DNA of 64,000 nucleotides, taken from positions 1 to 64,000 of the forward strand of contig CAIKMJ010000062.1 in the NCBI GenBank assembly GCA_903828455.1. The letters are read 5' to 3'. The position numbers were made by a program, and so were the translations under genes. Shown here piece after piece: positions 9,286 to 19,759 of the stretch. The first letter of the stretch is position 1; each line of letters starts with the position of its first letter. The DNA comes from an uncultured Acidobacteriia bacterium (GTDB lineage Bacteria > Acidobacteriota > Terriglobia > Bryobacterales > Bryobacteraceae). A model generated the notes under the pieces. It saw nothing but the letters and a program-made list of their open reading frames with translations, was not told the DNA's origin and ran no database searches.

Positions 9286-10623
9286 TTAAATTGCTCCGGT
9301 CAGCGATTGCAGCGTGGCAAGGGCCACGCGATAGCGCGCCAGCCCGTCGTCCACAGCGCCGCGCGCCGCTGTTAATGTCGATTGCGCATCCACCACTTCG
9401 AATGCCGTGGCCTCGCCCGCCTGATAGCGGAGCAGAGTCAGCCGCAGATTTTCCGCCGACAGATCGGCCGACGCCTTCAGGGAATCGATCTGCGCCAGCG
9501 CGCCCTGGGCTTCCCGATAAGTTGCCGCCAGGTTGCCCTGCAGCGTGCGCTGCGCCAGCGTCAGGTCCAGTTGCGCCTGCTGCTTCCGCAGTTCCGCCTG
9601 TTTGATCTTGCTGCGCGTCGCGCCCCAGTTCCACACGGGAATGTTGAGCGTGGCCTGCGCTGCATAGCCGAGATTATGGCGCTCCGGCGGAATGTCGCCG
9701 CCCGGCTGCCTCGGATAAGTCGTGTTGACCGCAAACTGGTTCGCATCGATCCCGTAAAAAACATCGATGCCGAGCGAAGGAAGATAGCCGTACTTCGCCA
9801 CATTGACGTCGTAGCCGGCTTCGTCAATACTGAGGCGCGCCGCCTTCAGATCCGGACTCGTCGCCACGGCCTGCGACTGCGCATCGGGCAGCGGCGGCAG
9901 CAGAGCGGGCGTCGCCAGGTCGTCTTCGACCGTGAAGTCAGCCCGCAGATCCGGGAAAATCAGAACCCCGAGCGCGATTCTTGCCTTATCTATATTGACT
10001 TGGGCGTCCTGCAAATCCCGCTGCCGCTGCTGCAGGAGCAACTGCGCCTTCACCACATCGGCATGTGCTGCTTCCCCGCCCTTTTCCAGCTTTTCCGAAA
10101 TATCAAGGAACTGCTCGGCTTCCCGGACGCTGGTCTGCGCATTGATGAACTTGCGCTGCGCCGCAACAATGGCAAAATAATCCGTGATAACCGTCGCGTC
10201 GATCCCGCGCCGCGCCACATCCACCTTCGCCTGTGCCACAGCCTGGGCAGCCTGTGCGCGCTGAATCTCGCCATGCCGCACCAGCGCCAGCGCTTCCTGG
10301 TGGATCACCGCCTGCTCGTTATACACGTGGATACCGTCGTTCGCCACGAATACGCCGGAAGGCGTACCGTTCCCCTGCGTGTAAATGTACTGGCTGAACG
10401 CGTTCACCTGCGGCATGGTTGCCGCCCGCGCCTGCGACCAGTCTTCTTTCGCCAGCGCCACGGCAAGACTCGCACTCTGAATCTGCGTACCGTACTGCCG
10501 GCCGCGCGAGACGGCTTCCACAAGTGTGATATTGCCGGCCGCCGGTGCGGGCGTTTGCGCCGGGGCAAGTGGGGTCCAGACGGCGACAGCGATAATCAGA
10601 CACAATCCGGCGGCACGCAACAT
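9286..10623 (-). CDS. TolC-family outer-membrane efflux channel
   Basis: Outer-membrane channel of the tripartite pump. The N-terminus is a Sec signal (LCLIIAVAVWTPLAPAQTPAPA). Two outer-membrane-efflux-protein repeats follow, with the characteristic coiled-coil helices (NAQTSVREAEQFLDISEKLEKGGEA and a second copy near DLSAENLRLTLLRYQAGEA) and the strand segment ARLSIDEAGYDVNVAKYGYLPS. Its 445 residues fit the family. First gene of the operon; its start lies 147 bp from the divergent response-regulator gene, with a direct-repeat element at 10651-10672 that probably binds the regulator. Confidence 0.92.
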   Translation of the reverse strand: MLRAAGLCLIIAVAVWTPLAPAQTPAPAAGNITLVEAVSRGRQYGTQIQSASLAVALAKEDWSQARAATMPQVNAFSQYIYTQGNGTPSGVFVANDGIHVYNEQAVIHQEALALVRHGEIQRAQAAQAVAQAKVDVARRGIDATVITDYFAIVAAQRKFINAQTSVREAEQFLDISEKLEKGGEAAHADVVKAQLLLQQRQRDLQDAQVNIDKARIALGVLIFPDLRADFTVEDDLATPALLPPLPDAQSQAVATSPDLKAARLSIDEAGYDVNVAKYGYLPSLGIDVFYGIDANQFAVNTTYPRQPGGDIPPERHNLGYAAQATLNIPVWNWGATRSKIKQAELRKQQAQLDLTLAQRTLQGNLAATYREAQGALAQIDSLKASADLSAENLRLTLLRYQAGEATAFEVVDAQSTLTAARGAVDDGLARYRVALATLQSLTGAI

Positions 10624-10650
10624 GGCTGCGTATCAGTCCATCATTGCGAC

Positions 10651-10672
10651 CTGAAAATACGCTGAAAATTAC
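10651..10672. promoter_or_regulatory. Putative OmpR-family binding site (11-bp direct repeat)
   Basis: Two copies of CTGAAAAT (10651-10658 and 10662-10669), each followed by ACG or TACG, repeat with an 11-bp period. One-turn direct repeats are the usual target of OmpR/PhoB-type regulators, and an OmpR-type regulator gene starts 100 bp away on the other strand. The site lies 28 bp in front of the tolC-like start. Function is inferred from pattern and position only. Confidence 0.45.
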
Positions 10673-10770
10673 GTTGCTCGGTAGTATTCCGAATCCGCCC
10701 GCTCCGAACGGCTGCCACAGGACGGGCGGCCGTCCCGGGCCGGGCTGCTCTCGGCTACGATTGAACTAAC

Positions 10771-11439
10771 ATGCAGATTCTGGTGGTCGAGGATGAACCG
10801 CGCATGGCGAAACTGCTGGAACGCGGCCTTGTCGAGGAGGGTCACTCCGTAGTCGTGGCCGGCGACGGCGCCGCCGGTCTGGAACTCGCCACCGCCTCGG
10901 CATTCGATGTCATCGTGCTCGACTGCATGCTCCCGGTAATGGACGGCCTCACCCTGACTCGCCGCCTCCGCGAGAGCCGCAACCAGACTCCGGTCCTGAT
11001 GCTGACCGCGCGGGACGCCGACAGCGACGTCATCCAGGGCCTCGATTCCGGCGCCGACGACTATCTCACCAAGCCGTTTCCGTTCGAAGTGCTCCTCGCG
11101 CGCTTACGCGCCGTGAGTCGGCGGGGCGCCATCCCGCGGCCGGTTTATCTGGAAGTCGCAGACCTGCGGCTCGATCCCGCCGCCCACACGGTCACCCGAG
11201 CCGGTGAATCCATCAATCTCACGCCGCGCGAGTACCGCCTGCTGGAACTGCTGATGCGCAATGCCGGCCGGGTGGTCAGCCGCGACAAGATTCTGGATTC
11301 CGTCTGGGGCTTCGACACCGGCGTCACCGAAAACACAGTGGAAGCCTTCGTCCGCCTTCTGCGCATTAAAGTGGATGCGCACGAGCCCCGCTTGATCCAT
11401 ACCGTGCGCGGAACCGGCTATGTGGTGAAGGCGTTGTGA
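10771..11439 (+). CDS. Two-component response regulator, OmpR family
   Basis: Cytoplasmic DNA-binding regulator of 222 residues. The receiver domain has the acidic pair in VVEDE, the phosphoacceptor Asp51 in VLDCMLPVMDG, the switch Thr in LMLTARD and Lys in LTKPF. A winged-helix output domain follows (LTPREYRLLELLMRNAGRVV, then TVEAFVRLLRIK and IHTVRGTGYV). It is divergent from the RND efflux operon and overlaps the kinase gene by GTGA, so pump genes are its likely targets, as in CzcR/CusR-type systems. The signal it responds to cannot be read from the sequence. Confidence 0.95.
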   Translation: MQILVVEDEPRMAKLLERGLVEEGHSVVVAGDGAAGLELATASAFDVIVLDCMLPVMDGLTLTRRLRESRNQTPVLMLTARDADSDVIQGLDSGADDYLTKPFPFEVLLARLRAVSRRGAIPRPVYLEVADLRLDPAAHTVTRAGESINLTPREYRLLELLMRNAGRVVSRDKILDSVWGFDTGVTENTVEAFVRLLRIKVDAHEPRLIHTVRGTGYVVKAL

Positions 11440-12821
11440 GAATGTCACGGCATTCGATTCGCTTTCGGCTGACCCTGTGGTACTCGCTCGCCCTCGCCAT
11501 TGCGCTCGGGCTGTTCGGGGCGCTGATGTGGCTCTCGATGCGCCGGCAGCTCTATCGCGAAATCGATAGCGCCCTCGCGACCCGGGCGGCGCGCTTTGAA
11601 GCCTACGTCGTCCACGAATCCGCCGAAACCAGCACTGCCGATCAGTTGCAGGACGAACTGGAAGAGTTTTCCCAGGGCCTGCCGGCCTCCGACATTGCCG
11701 ATCTCAGCGGCTCCCAGGGCTTTACCTTTCATTTCCCGCCGGCATCCCGGCCGACCTTACCGGCAACCGCAACCAGGCCGATGCGATCCGTCGAGCGCAC
11801 GTTTGTGGCCGATGGCGAGACCTTCCGGCTTCGCCTGAGCACTTCGACCGAAGACGCGCGGCACACCCTGGGCCTGCTCAGTGAGCTGCTGTTCGGCCTG
11901 ATGCCTGTGGCGATCGCGATTTCCTGCCTGGTTGGAATCTGGCTCAGCCGCCGGGCACTCAAGCCGGTTGACGACGTGACCCGCGCGGCGCGCTCCATCG
12001 GCATCGACAACCTTTCCGAACGTCTGCCGCTGCCTGGCACCGGCGATGAACTGCAGCGCCTCACCGAAACGTGGAACGAAATGCTGACGCGTCTCGACGG
12101 GGCCGTTTCCACCCTTTCGCAGTTTGCCGCCGACGCCTCCCACGAACTCCGTACACCGCTCGCCGTAATTCGTACCAGCGCGGAACTTGCGCTGCGCCGC
12201 GCCCGCACCCCGGAAGAATACCGCGACGCGATTCTGGGTATTGAAGAAGAAAGCGAGCGCATGGGAAAACTGGTGGAAAATCTGCTCTACCTTGCGCGAA
12301 GTGAAGCCCGCCTTGCGGAACTGCCGAAAGAGCCGGTCGATCTTCGTCTCCTCGCCGAACAGGCCACCCGCGAGTTGGGCTCCGTGGCGGAAGCCCGCGG
12401 CGTCCGAATCCGCGTCGTGCCGGGCGACGAAGTCTTTATCGCTGGCAATCGCCCCGCTCTCGAACGGCTGTTGCTGGTGCTTCTCGATAACGCCGTGAAA
12501 TATTCGCCCGCCGGCGCCGACGTCGTTCTGAAGCTGACTTCCGACGGGAACTCCCCGGCCCTCAGCGTGCACGATTTCGGCCCCGGCATCGCGCCTGCCG
12601 ACCTTCCGCATATCTTCAAGCGCTTCTACCGGGCCGACCCCTCGCGCACCACGAATTCCGCCACGGCCGGCTTCGGACTCGGTCTGGCCATCGCCGAGGC
12701 AATTGCCACCGCCCACAACGCAACGCTCGACGTCGCGAGCGCCCCCGGCGCCGGCACCACCTTCCGCGTCACATTTTCAAACGCCGTTCCCGCACCGGAC
12801 CGTCTCGCCCTCACTGCGTAG
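11436..12821 (+). CDS. Two-component sensor histidine kinase
   Basis: Inner-membrane sensor, 461 residues from GTG 11436 (an ATG two codons on, at 11442, is an alternative). TM1 is about residues 13-35 and TM2 about 148-172, enclosing a periplasmic sensor of roughly 110 residues. A HAMP linker follows, then the phosphoacceptor His236 in DASHELRTP, the N-box LDNAVKYSP, G1 box HDFGPGIA and G2 box FGLGLAIAEA. All catalytic motifs are intact. The start overlaps the regulator stop, giving a regulator-kinase operon. The periplasmic domain shows no metal-binding His/Met cluster, so a copper or silver signal is not specially supported. Confidence 0.94.
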   Translation: MRMSRHSIRFRLTLWYSLALAIALGLFGALMWLSMRRQLYREIDSALATRAARFEAYVVHESAETSTADQLQDELEEFSQGLPASDIADLSGSQGFTFHFPPASRPTLPATATRPMRSVERTFVADGETFRLRLSTSTEDARHTLGLLSELLFGLMPVAIAISCLVGIWLSRRALKPVDDVTRAARSIGIDNLSERLPLPGTGDELQRLTETWNEMLTRLDGAVSTLSQFAADASHELRTPLAVIRTSAELALRRARTPEEYRDAILGIEEESERMGKLVENLLYLARSEARLAELPKEPVDLRLLAEQATRELGSVAEARGVRIRVVPGDEVFIAGNRPALERLLLVLLDNAVKYSPAGADVVLKLTSDGNSPALSVHDFGPGIAPADLPHIFKRFYRADPSRTTNSATAGFGLGLAIAEAIATAHNATLDVASAPGAGTTFRVTFSNAVPAPDRLALTA

Positions 12822-12861
12822 CCTTCACTGCGCACCCGCAGTGCGCCCCTCTGTGCACCCC

Positions 12862-13722
12862 TCAGTGAGTGAGATCGTAGGTGAAGTAGTTCATCGCGAT
12901 CCGGTAAGCCAGCGACGCCCACTTCTCCTGATACCGCGGCTCATCGGAGTGCTCCCACGCATCTCCCAGGTCCATGTTGTGGCAAATCGCCACCATAATC
13001 CGGCCCTTGTCGTCGCGAATCGCCCGCCAGTGCGGCACCTTGCCGGTCTCGCCCTTTTCATAGATGAGGCCGGTTTCAAAATACTGCGCGCCCGGCACCT
13101 GAAAGCGTTCACTGAGATCGTAAATCGTGTGGAAGATAGGATCGTTGTCGGGAATATCCTCGATCGCCCGTTCCGGAAAGACCTTACTCATGCCGGCAGT
13201 GAAGTTCGCCCACTCATTGATGCCCTGTTCGTGCTGCGAAGCGTTCGAGCCGTGGAAATCGTCCACCATCAGAAAGCCGCCCCGCAGCAGGTATTCGCGC
13301 AACTGCTTCGCGTGACGATCCTCCAGTTTCCAATGACCCACCTCCACCGCGTAGAGCACGGGGAAGTTGTAAATGTCGTCCGTGCCGTCCAGACTCACCA
13401 CCTGCTCCACGGACCTCGCTTCGATGCGCGTCAGCCTTCGCACGCCTTCCAGCAGATGCCGGTCCGAGCGCGGATAATCCATCGTCCAGTAGCCAGGAAA
13501 CGGACGCCCGTCCCCCATCGTGAGATTGGCGGCGTCCGGGTAGCCGTAAATATCGGGGTACCGCAGCCGTGCGCGCGTCCACTCTGCTTTCTGCTGATAG
13601 TCCGGCGGCAGCGGGAAATCGTCGTATTCGATCGCCGGATATTCTTTGAACGGATTCTGCGCGAGTACGCCGCCGCACAGCGCCAGCAGAGCCAGACCCG
13701 GGATCAGAAAGCGGAGACGCAT
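12862..13722 (-). CDS. Exported DUF4159 protein (copy 2)
   Basis: Exported protein of about 286 residues. After a Sec signal (FLIPGLALLALCGGVLAQ) comes a DUF4159 domain with a glutamine-amidotransferase-like fold, seen in MDYPRSDRHLLEGVRRLTR, LREYLLRGGFLMVDDFHG and the end segment AYRIAMNYFTYDLTH. The function of DUF4159 is not established. Copy 1 lies immediately upstream on the same strand with about 16 bp between them and the two share most conserved blocks, so they arose by tandem duplication. The start was placed at ATG 13722 because the longer frame begins with TTG and adds only four residues. Confidence 0.82.
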   Translation of the reverse strand: MRLRFLIPGLALLALCGGVLAQNPFKEYPAIEYDDFPLPPDYQQKAEWTRARLRYPDIYGYPDAANLTMGDGRPFPGYWTMDYPRSDRHLLEGVRRLTRIEARSVEQVVSLDGTDDIYNFPVLYAVEVGHWKLEDRHAKQLREYLLRGGFLMVDDFHGSNASQHEQGINEWANFTAGMSKVFPERAIEDIPDNDPIFHTIYDLSERFQVPGAQYFETGLIYEKGETGKVPHWRAIRDDKGRIMVAICHNMDLGDAWEHSDEPRYQEKWASLAYRIAMNYFTYDLTH

Positions 13723-13738
13723 GGCACCGGTCAAAACC

Positions 13739-14587
13739 CTAGTGTGTCATTGAATAGACGACGTAGTTGACCCCGATCCGAATTCCCAGCGCCGAATACT
13801 TTTCCGGATAGTTCGGATCGTCCGCCCACTCCCACGAATCGCCGATATCGGAATTGTAGGTGATGGCCACCATGATGCGACCCCTGTCGTCGAAAATTCC
13901 CCGCCAGTGCGGCGTGGCGCCGTCACCCTGCGCGCGAGCGCTGCGGCCCGAAAGCGCCCACTGCCCCGGCACCTGATAGCGATCATCCAGATCGTAGAGA
14001 AGATGGAAAATGGCGTCATTATTGTCGATCTCCACAATCGGCCGGTCGGGAAACACACGCTTCATGCTGTCGTTGAAACGATTCCACTCCTCCGCGCCCC
14101 AGAAATCATCCAGGTAAATGAAGCCGCCGCGCAGCAGATACTCGCGCAGCGCTGCCGCCTGTGCGTCGGTCAGCTTCCAGTCGCCCATTTCGCCGGCCGC
14201 CAGCCACGGATAGTTGAACGCATCGTCCCCATCGTCCAGATTGACCGGCTGCTCCACGGACCGCACATCGAGCCGCGTCAGCCGCCGCAGCGCCTGCGCA
14301 AAGTGCCGGTCCGCGCGCGGGTAATCCTGCGTCCAGCTGGTGCCTCCTTCGCGCCAGTCCGAACCGCCTCCGTAGCTGCGGGGACGGCCAAAACGCGCGT
14401 AGGGATGCTGTGGGTACATCAGGCGGGCAAAAATGAATTCGGCGGGGTTGCGCCAATCGTCCGGAAGCTCAACCTCGTCGTAAGCTTCCATACTCGGATA
14501 CATCCGGAAGGGGCGCTTTTCCGCCCAGGCAACGGCCAGCAGTGCGACCGTGCCGCCGGCGACCAGCAGCACCTTCCGAAACGTCAT
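13739..14587 (-). CDS. Exported DUF4159 protein (copy 1)
   Basis: Paralogue of the next gene, about 282 residues. It has an N-terminal signal/anchor (VLLVAGGTVALLAVAWA) and the same DUF4159 blocks: QDYPRADRHFAQALRRLTR, LREYLLRGGFIYLDDFWG and LGIRIGVNYVVYSMTH at the C-terminus. ATG 14587 was preferred over the GTG at 14614 because it directly precedes the signal sequence and has a purine-rich GGGCGG-like site upstream. It follows bipA on the minus strand after 78 bp. Role unknown; the family is common in acidobacterial and planctomycete genomes and probably acts outside the cytoplasm. Confidence 0.8.
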   Translation of the reverse strand: MTFRKVLLVAGGTVALLAVAWAEKRPFRMYPSMEAYDEVELPDDWRNPAEFIFARLMYPQHPYARFGRPRSYGGGSDWREGGTSWTQDYPRADRHFAQALRRLTRLDVRSVEQPVNLDDGDDAFNYPWLAAGEMGDWKLTDAQAAALREYLLRGGFIYLDDFWGAEEWNRFNDSMKRVFPDRPIVEIDNNDAIFHLLYDLDDRYQVPGQWALSGRSARAQGDGATPHWRGIFDDRGRIMVAITYNSDIGDSWEWADDPNYPEKYSALGIRIGVNYVVYSMTH

Positions 14588-14665
14588 GACACCGCCCTGA
14601 CGTGAGGATATCACTGGCGCGGGCGAACCACCGCGGGAACTCAGCGGCTCGCCTGCGCCGGATCG

Positions 14666-16456
14666 TTACCGCTGATTCGCTTTGAGAATCTTCTTGCGCA
14701 GCCGGATCGAAACCGGCGTAACTTCCACGATTTCGTCTTCGCGCACGAACTCAATCGCCTGTTCCAGATTCATCGCACGCGGCGGCACCAGACGAATCGC
14801 TTCGTCCGCCGTCGAAGAACGCATATTCGTGAGCTTCTTTTCCTTGACGATGTTCACGTCGAGATCGGCAGTGCGCGCGTTCTCGCCCACGATCATGCCC
14901 TCGTAAACTTCCGTGCCGGGATGAATGAAGATTTCACCGCGTTCCTGCAGGTTGTAAATCGCGTTGCCCGTCGCCTTGCCGGCGCGATCGGAAACCAGCG
15001 ACCCGGTGGGTCGCATCGGAATTTCGCCCTGCCACTCGATGTAGCCGTGGAACAGTGAATTCAAAATTGCCGTCCCGCGCGTATCCGTCAGGATTTCGCT
15101 GCGCAGCCCGATCAGGCCGCGCGAAGGAATGTGGAACTCGAGGCGAACACGGCCCGACCCGTTGTTGATCATCTTCGCCATCTTGCCCTTACGGCCGCCC
15201 AGCTTTTCAATGACCACGCCAATGAACTGTTCCGGACAATCGATCACCAGCAGTTCCACCGGCTCCATCGTCTTGCCGTCCACTTCTTTGGTGATGATCT
15301 CCGGCTTGCCCACGCCCAGTTCGAAACCTTCGCGGCGCATCATTTCGATCAGAATCGCCAGCTGCAGCTCGCCGCGGCCCATCACGCGGAAGGTATCCGG
15401 AGTCACCTGCTCGACCTTGATCGACACGTTGGTCAGCAGTTCTCTGTCGAGCCGGTCCTTCAGATTGCGGGACGTTACGAACGTGCCCTCGCGGCCCACG
15501 AACGGCGATGTGTTGATCGAAAACTGCATGCCGATCGTCGGCTCATCGATCTGGATATGAGGCATGGGCATCGGCGTTTCCGCCGACGTAATGGTCTCGC
15601 CAATGGTGATCCCTTCAACGCCCGCGACCGCCAGAATGTCGCCCGGCCGCGCGATAGTTTCATCGACGCGCTTCAGCCCTTCAAACGAATACAGCTTCGT
15701 GATTTTGGTCTTCTGAATCTTGCCGTCAAGATGGCAGATCGCCACGTCATCGCCATGCCGCAGCGTCCCCTGGAAGACGCGGCCGATAGCCAGGCGGCCC
15801 AGATATTCGGAATAATCGAGGTTCGCGACAAGCGCCTGCAGAACCGCTGTGTCATCGCCCACCGGCGCCGGCAGATGATTCACAATCGCTTCGAACAGAG
15901 GCTGCAGATCTTCCGACGGATCTTCGAGGCTCGTCTTCGCAATGCCGTTCTTGGCAATCGCGTACAGTACCGGGAAGTCCAGCTGATCTTCGCGCGCATC
16001 GAGGTCGATGAACAGATCGTAAACTTCGTTCAGCACCTCGGCGGCGCGCGCATCCGGCCGGTCGATCTTGTTGATCACAACGATCGGCTTCAGGCCCGCT
16101 TCGAGCGCTTTCATCAGAACGTAACGGGTCTGCGGCAGCGGTCCTTCGCTGGCATCGACCAGCAGCATCACGCCGTCGACAATCTTCAGCGCGCGCTCGA
16201 CTTCGCCGCCGAAGTCGCTGTGGCCCGGCGTATCCACGATGTTGATCTTGGTGCCGTGATACCGGACGCCGGTGATCTTGGCCAGAATGGTGATGCCGCG
16301 CTCGCGTTCCAGATCGTTGGAGTCCATCACGCGGTCGGCGACTTCCTCGTTGGCGCGGAAGATGCCGCTCTGTTTGAGCATGGCGTCAACCAGGGTGGTC
16401 TTGCCGTGGTCGACGTGCGCAATGATGGCGATGTTACGGATGTTCTGCTGGCTCAT
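14666..16456 (-). CDS. typA: Ribosome-associated GTPase BipA/TypA
   Basis: Translational GTPase that acts in 50S ribosome assembly and stress or cold adaptation. The G1 motif is [10 protein letters not shown]3 is DTPGH, G4 is NKID; domain II, the EF-G-like domains III and V, and the BipA-specific C-terminal domain follow (for example [26 protein letters not shown] and RMNLEQ-like [12 protein letters not shown]). Length 596 is normal. The ATG at 16456 gives the expected [18 protein letters not shown] start. It lies 21 bp after the FtsX-like permease gene on the same strand. Confidence 0.97.
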   Translation of the reverse strand: MSQQNIRNIAIIAHVDHGKTTLVDAMLKQSGIFRANEEVADRVMDSNDLERERGITILAKITGVRYHGTKINIVDTPGHSDFGGEVERALKIVDGVMLLVDASEGPLPQTRYVLMKALEAGLKPIVVINKIDRPDARAAEVLNEVYDLFIDLDAREDQLDFPVLYAIAKNGIAKTSLEDPSEDLQPLFEAIVNHLPAPVGDDTAVLQALVANLDYSEYLGRLAIGRVFQGTLRHGDDVAICHLDGKIQKTKITKLYSFEGLKRVDETIARPGDILAVAGVEGITIGETITSAETPMPMPHIQIDEPTIGMQFSINTSPFVGREGTFVTSRNLKDRLDRELLTNVSIKVEQVTPDTFRVMGRGELQLAILIEMMRREGFELGVGKPEIITKEVDGKTMEPVELLVIDCPEQFIGVVIEKLGGRKGKMAKMINNGSGRVRLEFHIPSRGLIGLRSEILTDTRGTAILNSLFHGYIEWQGEIPMRPTGSLVSDRAGKATGNAIYNLQERGEIFIHPGTEVYEGMIVGENARTADLDVNIVKEKKLTNMRSSTADEAIRLVPPRAMNLEQAIEFVREDEIVEVTPVSIRLRKKILKANQR

Positions 16457-16477
16457 GAATTTTAAAGTTTGTTTGGA

Positions 16478-19012
16478 TTACTCTTCGTGGACCACTTCGG
16501 CCGGCTGCAGCCTTGTGGCAAAACGCGCCGGGTACAGTCCGGCCACTACCGTCACTGCCCACACCAGCGCCAGGGCGCCCGCAAGCAGGGCCAGCGGCGG
16601 ATGAAACTGAATCGTCCACCCGAAACTCTGCTTGTTGACTACGTAAATCAGCACCAGTGACAGTGCCATGCCGAGCGCCAGGCCCAGCACGCCGGCCAGC
16701 AGTCCCAGCAGGCCCGCCTCCGTCAGGATCATGCTTCGAACCTGCCCGGAGTCCGCCCCCAGATAACGGATCAGGCCGATTTCGCGGCGTCGATCCAATA
16801 CTAATGCTAGCAGCGAGTTCGCCGCGCCCAGCATGGCGACGACAATCGCCACCGCTTCGAGCGCCCACGTGACGGCAAACGTGCGGTCGAAAACCTCCAC
16901 CGCGCCGCGCCGCAGAACGTCGTTGGGCGCGATCATCAGCGGATAATCGGCGAGTCGCGTTTCGAGCTCATGCCGAACCGAGACGGAATCGGCGCCAGGT
17001 TTGAGGTAGATCGCAACGTTCGTCACCGGCTGTTCCGGCAGGTACTTCAGCAGCGTCGAGCGGTCCACCAAAACCATGCCCCTGTCGCTGGAATAGTCGT
17101 AGTAGATGCCCGCCACCGTCAGCGCCACCTCGCGGCCGCCGAGCGGGATCTTCAGCACGTCCCCGGTCCGGACATGATGCTTGTCGGAGAACGGCTCGGT
17201 TACGATGGCCCGGTCCGCACCGGGCAGCGAAGCGAGGATCGTGTCGGCATCGCCGGCGAGGAATCGGATGAATCTGCGTCGCCGAACAACGTCCATGTTG
17301 CCGCCGCCGAACGTGGCGCGCGTGCCTTCATAGCGGAATTCAAAAGCGTGCAGCACGTCCACCTGCTCCACCCCGGGCACGCCCGCGGCAATCTTCGGCA
17401 CCTCCGCGGAGAGCGGCGGAAACACACCCGCGCTCGCCGAACCCTGCGCCCGCATATAAAGATCCGCGCGCAGTTGATTGTCGAGCCAGACCTCCACCGT
17501 TTCACGGAAACTGCCAACCATCACTCCGACGCTCACCATCATCGCTATGGCCGTCGCCAGCGCCGTCACGATGATCGACGTGCGCGCCAGCGACGCCACC
17601 AGACTCCGGCCGGCGATCAGTCCCGCCGCCCCCGCCAACCGCTTCAGCGTTCCCCGAAGCGCGCGGATCGAACCGGTAACGAAAGCCGGCGAAATCAGAG
17701 CCGCCGCTGCCACGGCAAAGAGAGTGGCCGCGTAGCCCGCCATGGGCCGGCCGTCGATCGGACCCAGTTGCGCCAGCCCCACCGCCACGATCGCCGCAGC
17801 CGACGCGAGAACCACATCGCGCTTCACGTGCAGGCGCGTCTCGTGCTCCACGATGGCTCGCCGCATCGCTTCCGCCGGAGCGACGCGCGCCGCTTCCCGC
17901 GCCGGAATCAGCGCCGAAACCACGGCCACACCGGTGCCCGTGAGGATTGCGAGAAAGACTGCCTCCGGGGACAGCGCAATCGCCCCCGGCGCGCTCGTCG
18001 TAAACAGCGCATTCACCGTATCGGAAATCATGCGCAGCAGTGCCGACGCCAGCATCCGGCCCAGCACGATCCCCAGCACCGACCCCAGCAGTCCTAACAT
18101 CGCCGCCTCGCCCAGGAAGATCAGCAAAATGCCCCGCGCGCTTGTACCGAGCGCCCGCAGAATGCCAATCTCGGCGCGCCGCCTCACCACGCTCACCGCA
18201 ATCGTGTTGTAGATAAGGAAAGCACCCACCAGCAGCGAGATGTAACTCAATATCCGCAGATTCCAGCGGAACGCCCGCAGCATCCGGCGGTTCTCCTCGG
18301 AACGCGCGCCCGGCGTCTCCACATCCCAGCTCACCGGCACCGCCGCGCGTATCGCGCGTTCGAGCGAGTCGCCATCACCCGCGCCGGCAAACACTTCGAT
18401 GCGGTCGAGCTTCCCTCGCATTCCCAGCAGATCCTGCGCCGCCGCAATATCGACGCCAACCCAGCCCGTGCTCTGCCCGTTCACAATTCGCCCGATCGTG
18501 AACACCCGCCGCCGCTCACGCCCCCGCAGTTCGATAGCGTCGCCCTTCTTCCACTGCAACCGCGCCGCCAGATCGTCCGATACAGCAGCAAATGTTTCCA
18601 CCTTTGCGGGGTCGAAGCCTGTCGAATCCGAGTCCGCCGCACCACCGGAACCCGACCCGGCCCCGATCAGATCGATCCCGTAGAGCGTCGTCGCGGCCGG
18701 TCGCACCGCGCCGGCAACTCCGACGACAACGGGCTGCTCAATCACGGGAGAAAAGCGCGCATTCAGCGGCAGCGCCGTCAGCTTCGCGATGGCCTGCTCG
18801 TCCACCCCCCCGTTGGCCGTGATCTCGTAATCGACCTTGCCGACCAGCGTTTCCATCGACGACTGAAACGACCCCGTCGCCGCGTTGCCCGATAGTTCAA
18901 TCGCAATAACGACGGCGATCCCCAGCGCAATCGAAGCCAGCGTCAGCGCCGTGCGCGCGCGGTCGCGCCGCAGCGGACGCAGAATCAGCCGCCGAAACAG
19001 CGCAGGACTCAC
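16478..19012 (-). CDS. ABC transporter permease, FtsX/MacB-like, two FtsX domains
   Basis: Large inner-membrane permease (844 residues from GTG 19012). It has an N-terminal membrane segment ([17 protein letters not shown]), a MacB-like periplasmic core domain, a first FtsX domain (about 250-380, [18 protein letters not shown]), further membrane helices with a second periplasmic domain, and a C-terminal FtsX domain ([17 protein letters not shown] and [20 protein letters not shown]). This arrangement is that of LolC-like or Attach-type exporters that act on lipoproteins or other envelope substrates. The GTG start overlaps the stop of the ATPase gene. Substrate not determinable. Confidence 0.92.
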   Translation of the reverse strand: MSPALFRRLILRPLRRDRARTALTLASIALGIAVVIAIELSGNAATGSFQSSMETLVGKVDYEITANGGVDEQAIAKLTALPLNARFSPVIEQPVVVGVAGAVRPAATTLYGIDLIGAGSGSGGAADSDSTGFDPAKVETFAAVSDDLAARLQWKKGDAIELRGRERRRVFTIGRIVNGQSTGWVGVDIAAAQDLLGMRGKLDRIEVFAGAGDGDSLERAIRAAVPVSWDVETPGARSEENRRMLRAFRWNLRILSYISLLVGAFLIYNTIAVSVVRRRAEIGILRALGTSARGILLIFLGEAAMLGLLGSVLGIVLGRMLASALLRMISDTVNALFTTSAPGAIALSPEAVFLAILTGTGVAVVSALIPAREAARVAPAEAMRRAIVEHETRLHVKRDVVLASAAAIVAVGLAQLGPIDGRPMAGYAATLFAVAAAALISPAFVTGSIRALRGTLKRLAGAAGLIAGRSLVASLARTSIIVTALATAIAMMVSVGVMVGSFRETVEVWLDNQLRADLYMRAQGSASAGVFPPLSAEVPKIAAGVPGVEQVDVLHAFEFRYEGTRATFGGGNMDVVRRRRFIRFLAGDADTILASLPGADRAIVTEPFSDKHHVRTGDVLKIPLGGREVALTVAGIYYDYSSDRGMVLVDRSTLLKYLPEQPVTNVAIYLKPGADSVSVRHELETRLADYPLMIAPNDVLRRGAVEVFDRTFAVTWALEAVAIVVAMLGAANSLLALVLDRRREIGLIRYLGADSGQVRSMILTEAGLLGLLAGVLGLALGMALSLVLIYVVNKQSFGWTIQFHPPLALLAGALALVWAVTVVAGLYPARFATRLQPAEVVHEE

Positions 19013-19689
19013 GAATCCACGCTCTCAATATGCCCGTCGCGCATGCGCACACGGACATCGGCAATCGCCGCGGCCTCGGCGCTGTGAGTCGCCATCACAA
19101 CCGCGGCTCCAAACTCATCCGCCGCCCGCCGGATCAGCTTCAGGATGCCGTCCGCACTCGCCGTATCGAGATTGCCCGTCGGTTCATCGGCCACCAAAAT
19201 GGCCGGATCGTGCACCAGCGCCCGCGCGATCGCAATCCGCTGCATCTGTCCGCCCGACAACTGATAAGGCAGCGACTCCGCCTTCTCCGCCAGCCCGACC
19301 CAGCCGAGCCGTTCGTGCGCCGCGGCCGCCGGGTTCTTCGCGCCGGAAAGCAGCAGCGGCAGCTCAATATTTTCCATCGCCGTCAGCGCCGGCAATAACT
19401 GGAAGAACTGAAAAACGAAGCCAATTTTCGTCCTCCGCAGCTCCGTCAGTGCCGCATCTCCCAGTCCCGACGTGACGAGCCCCGCGACTTCCACTTCTCC
19501 GGACGTCGGAAAATCCATCGCCCCGCATAAATTGAGTAACGTCGTTTTCCCGCAGCCGCTCCGCCCCACCAGCGCCGTCACCGTGCCCGGACGGCATTCC
19601 AGCGACACTCCCGCCAGCCCCAGCACTCCGCCTTCGTAGCGTTTTACGGCGTTCCGCACCGACACTGCGCTTTTTTTGGATGAAAACAA
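19009..19689 (-). CDS. ABC transporter ATP-binding protein (LolD/MacB-like)
   Basis: ATPase partner (226 residues) of the following FtsX-like permease, sharing a 4-base overlap with it. Walker A is GRSGCGKTT, the signature LSGGQMQR, Walker [13 protein letters not shown], and the switch His is in [17 protein letters not shown]-type signatures and the NLD after Walker B are typical of LolD/MacB-class mechanotransmission ATPases that work from the cytoplasm on envelope substrates. First gene of the unit continuing to bipA. Confidence 0.94.
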   Translation of the reverse strand: MFSSKKSAVSVRNAVKRYEGGVLGLAGVSLECRPGTVTALVGRSGCGKTTLLNLCGAMDFPTSGEVEVAGLVTSGLGDAALTELRRTKIGFVFQFFQLLPALTAMENIELPLLLSGAKNPAAAAHERLGWVGLAEKAESLPYQLSGGQMQRIAIARALVHDPAILVADEPTGNLDTASADGILKLIRRAADEFGAAVVMATHSAEAAAIADVRVRMRDGHIESVDS

Positions 19690-19723
19690 TTTACTTATGC
19701 TCTGTTCTTAGTGTATTCTGAGG

Positions 19724-19735
19724 ATGCTCTAGCAT
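19724..19735. promoter_or_regulatory. Inverted repeat between divergent genes
   Basis: ATGCT-CT-AGCAT forms a 12-base inverted repeat in the 70-bp region between the ABC ATPase gene (minus) and the helix-turn-helix gene (plus). A further ATGCTC lies at about 19697. It could be an operator for the helix-turn-helix protein; no promoter of convincing quality is visible. Confidence 0.3.
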
Positions 19736-19759
19736 ATAGTCCGCGCGTAAACGAGAAGG

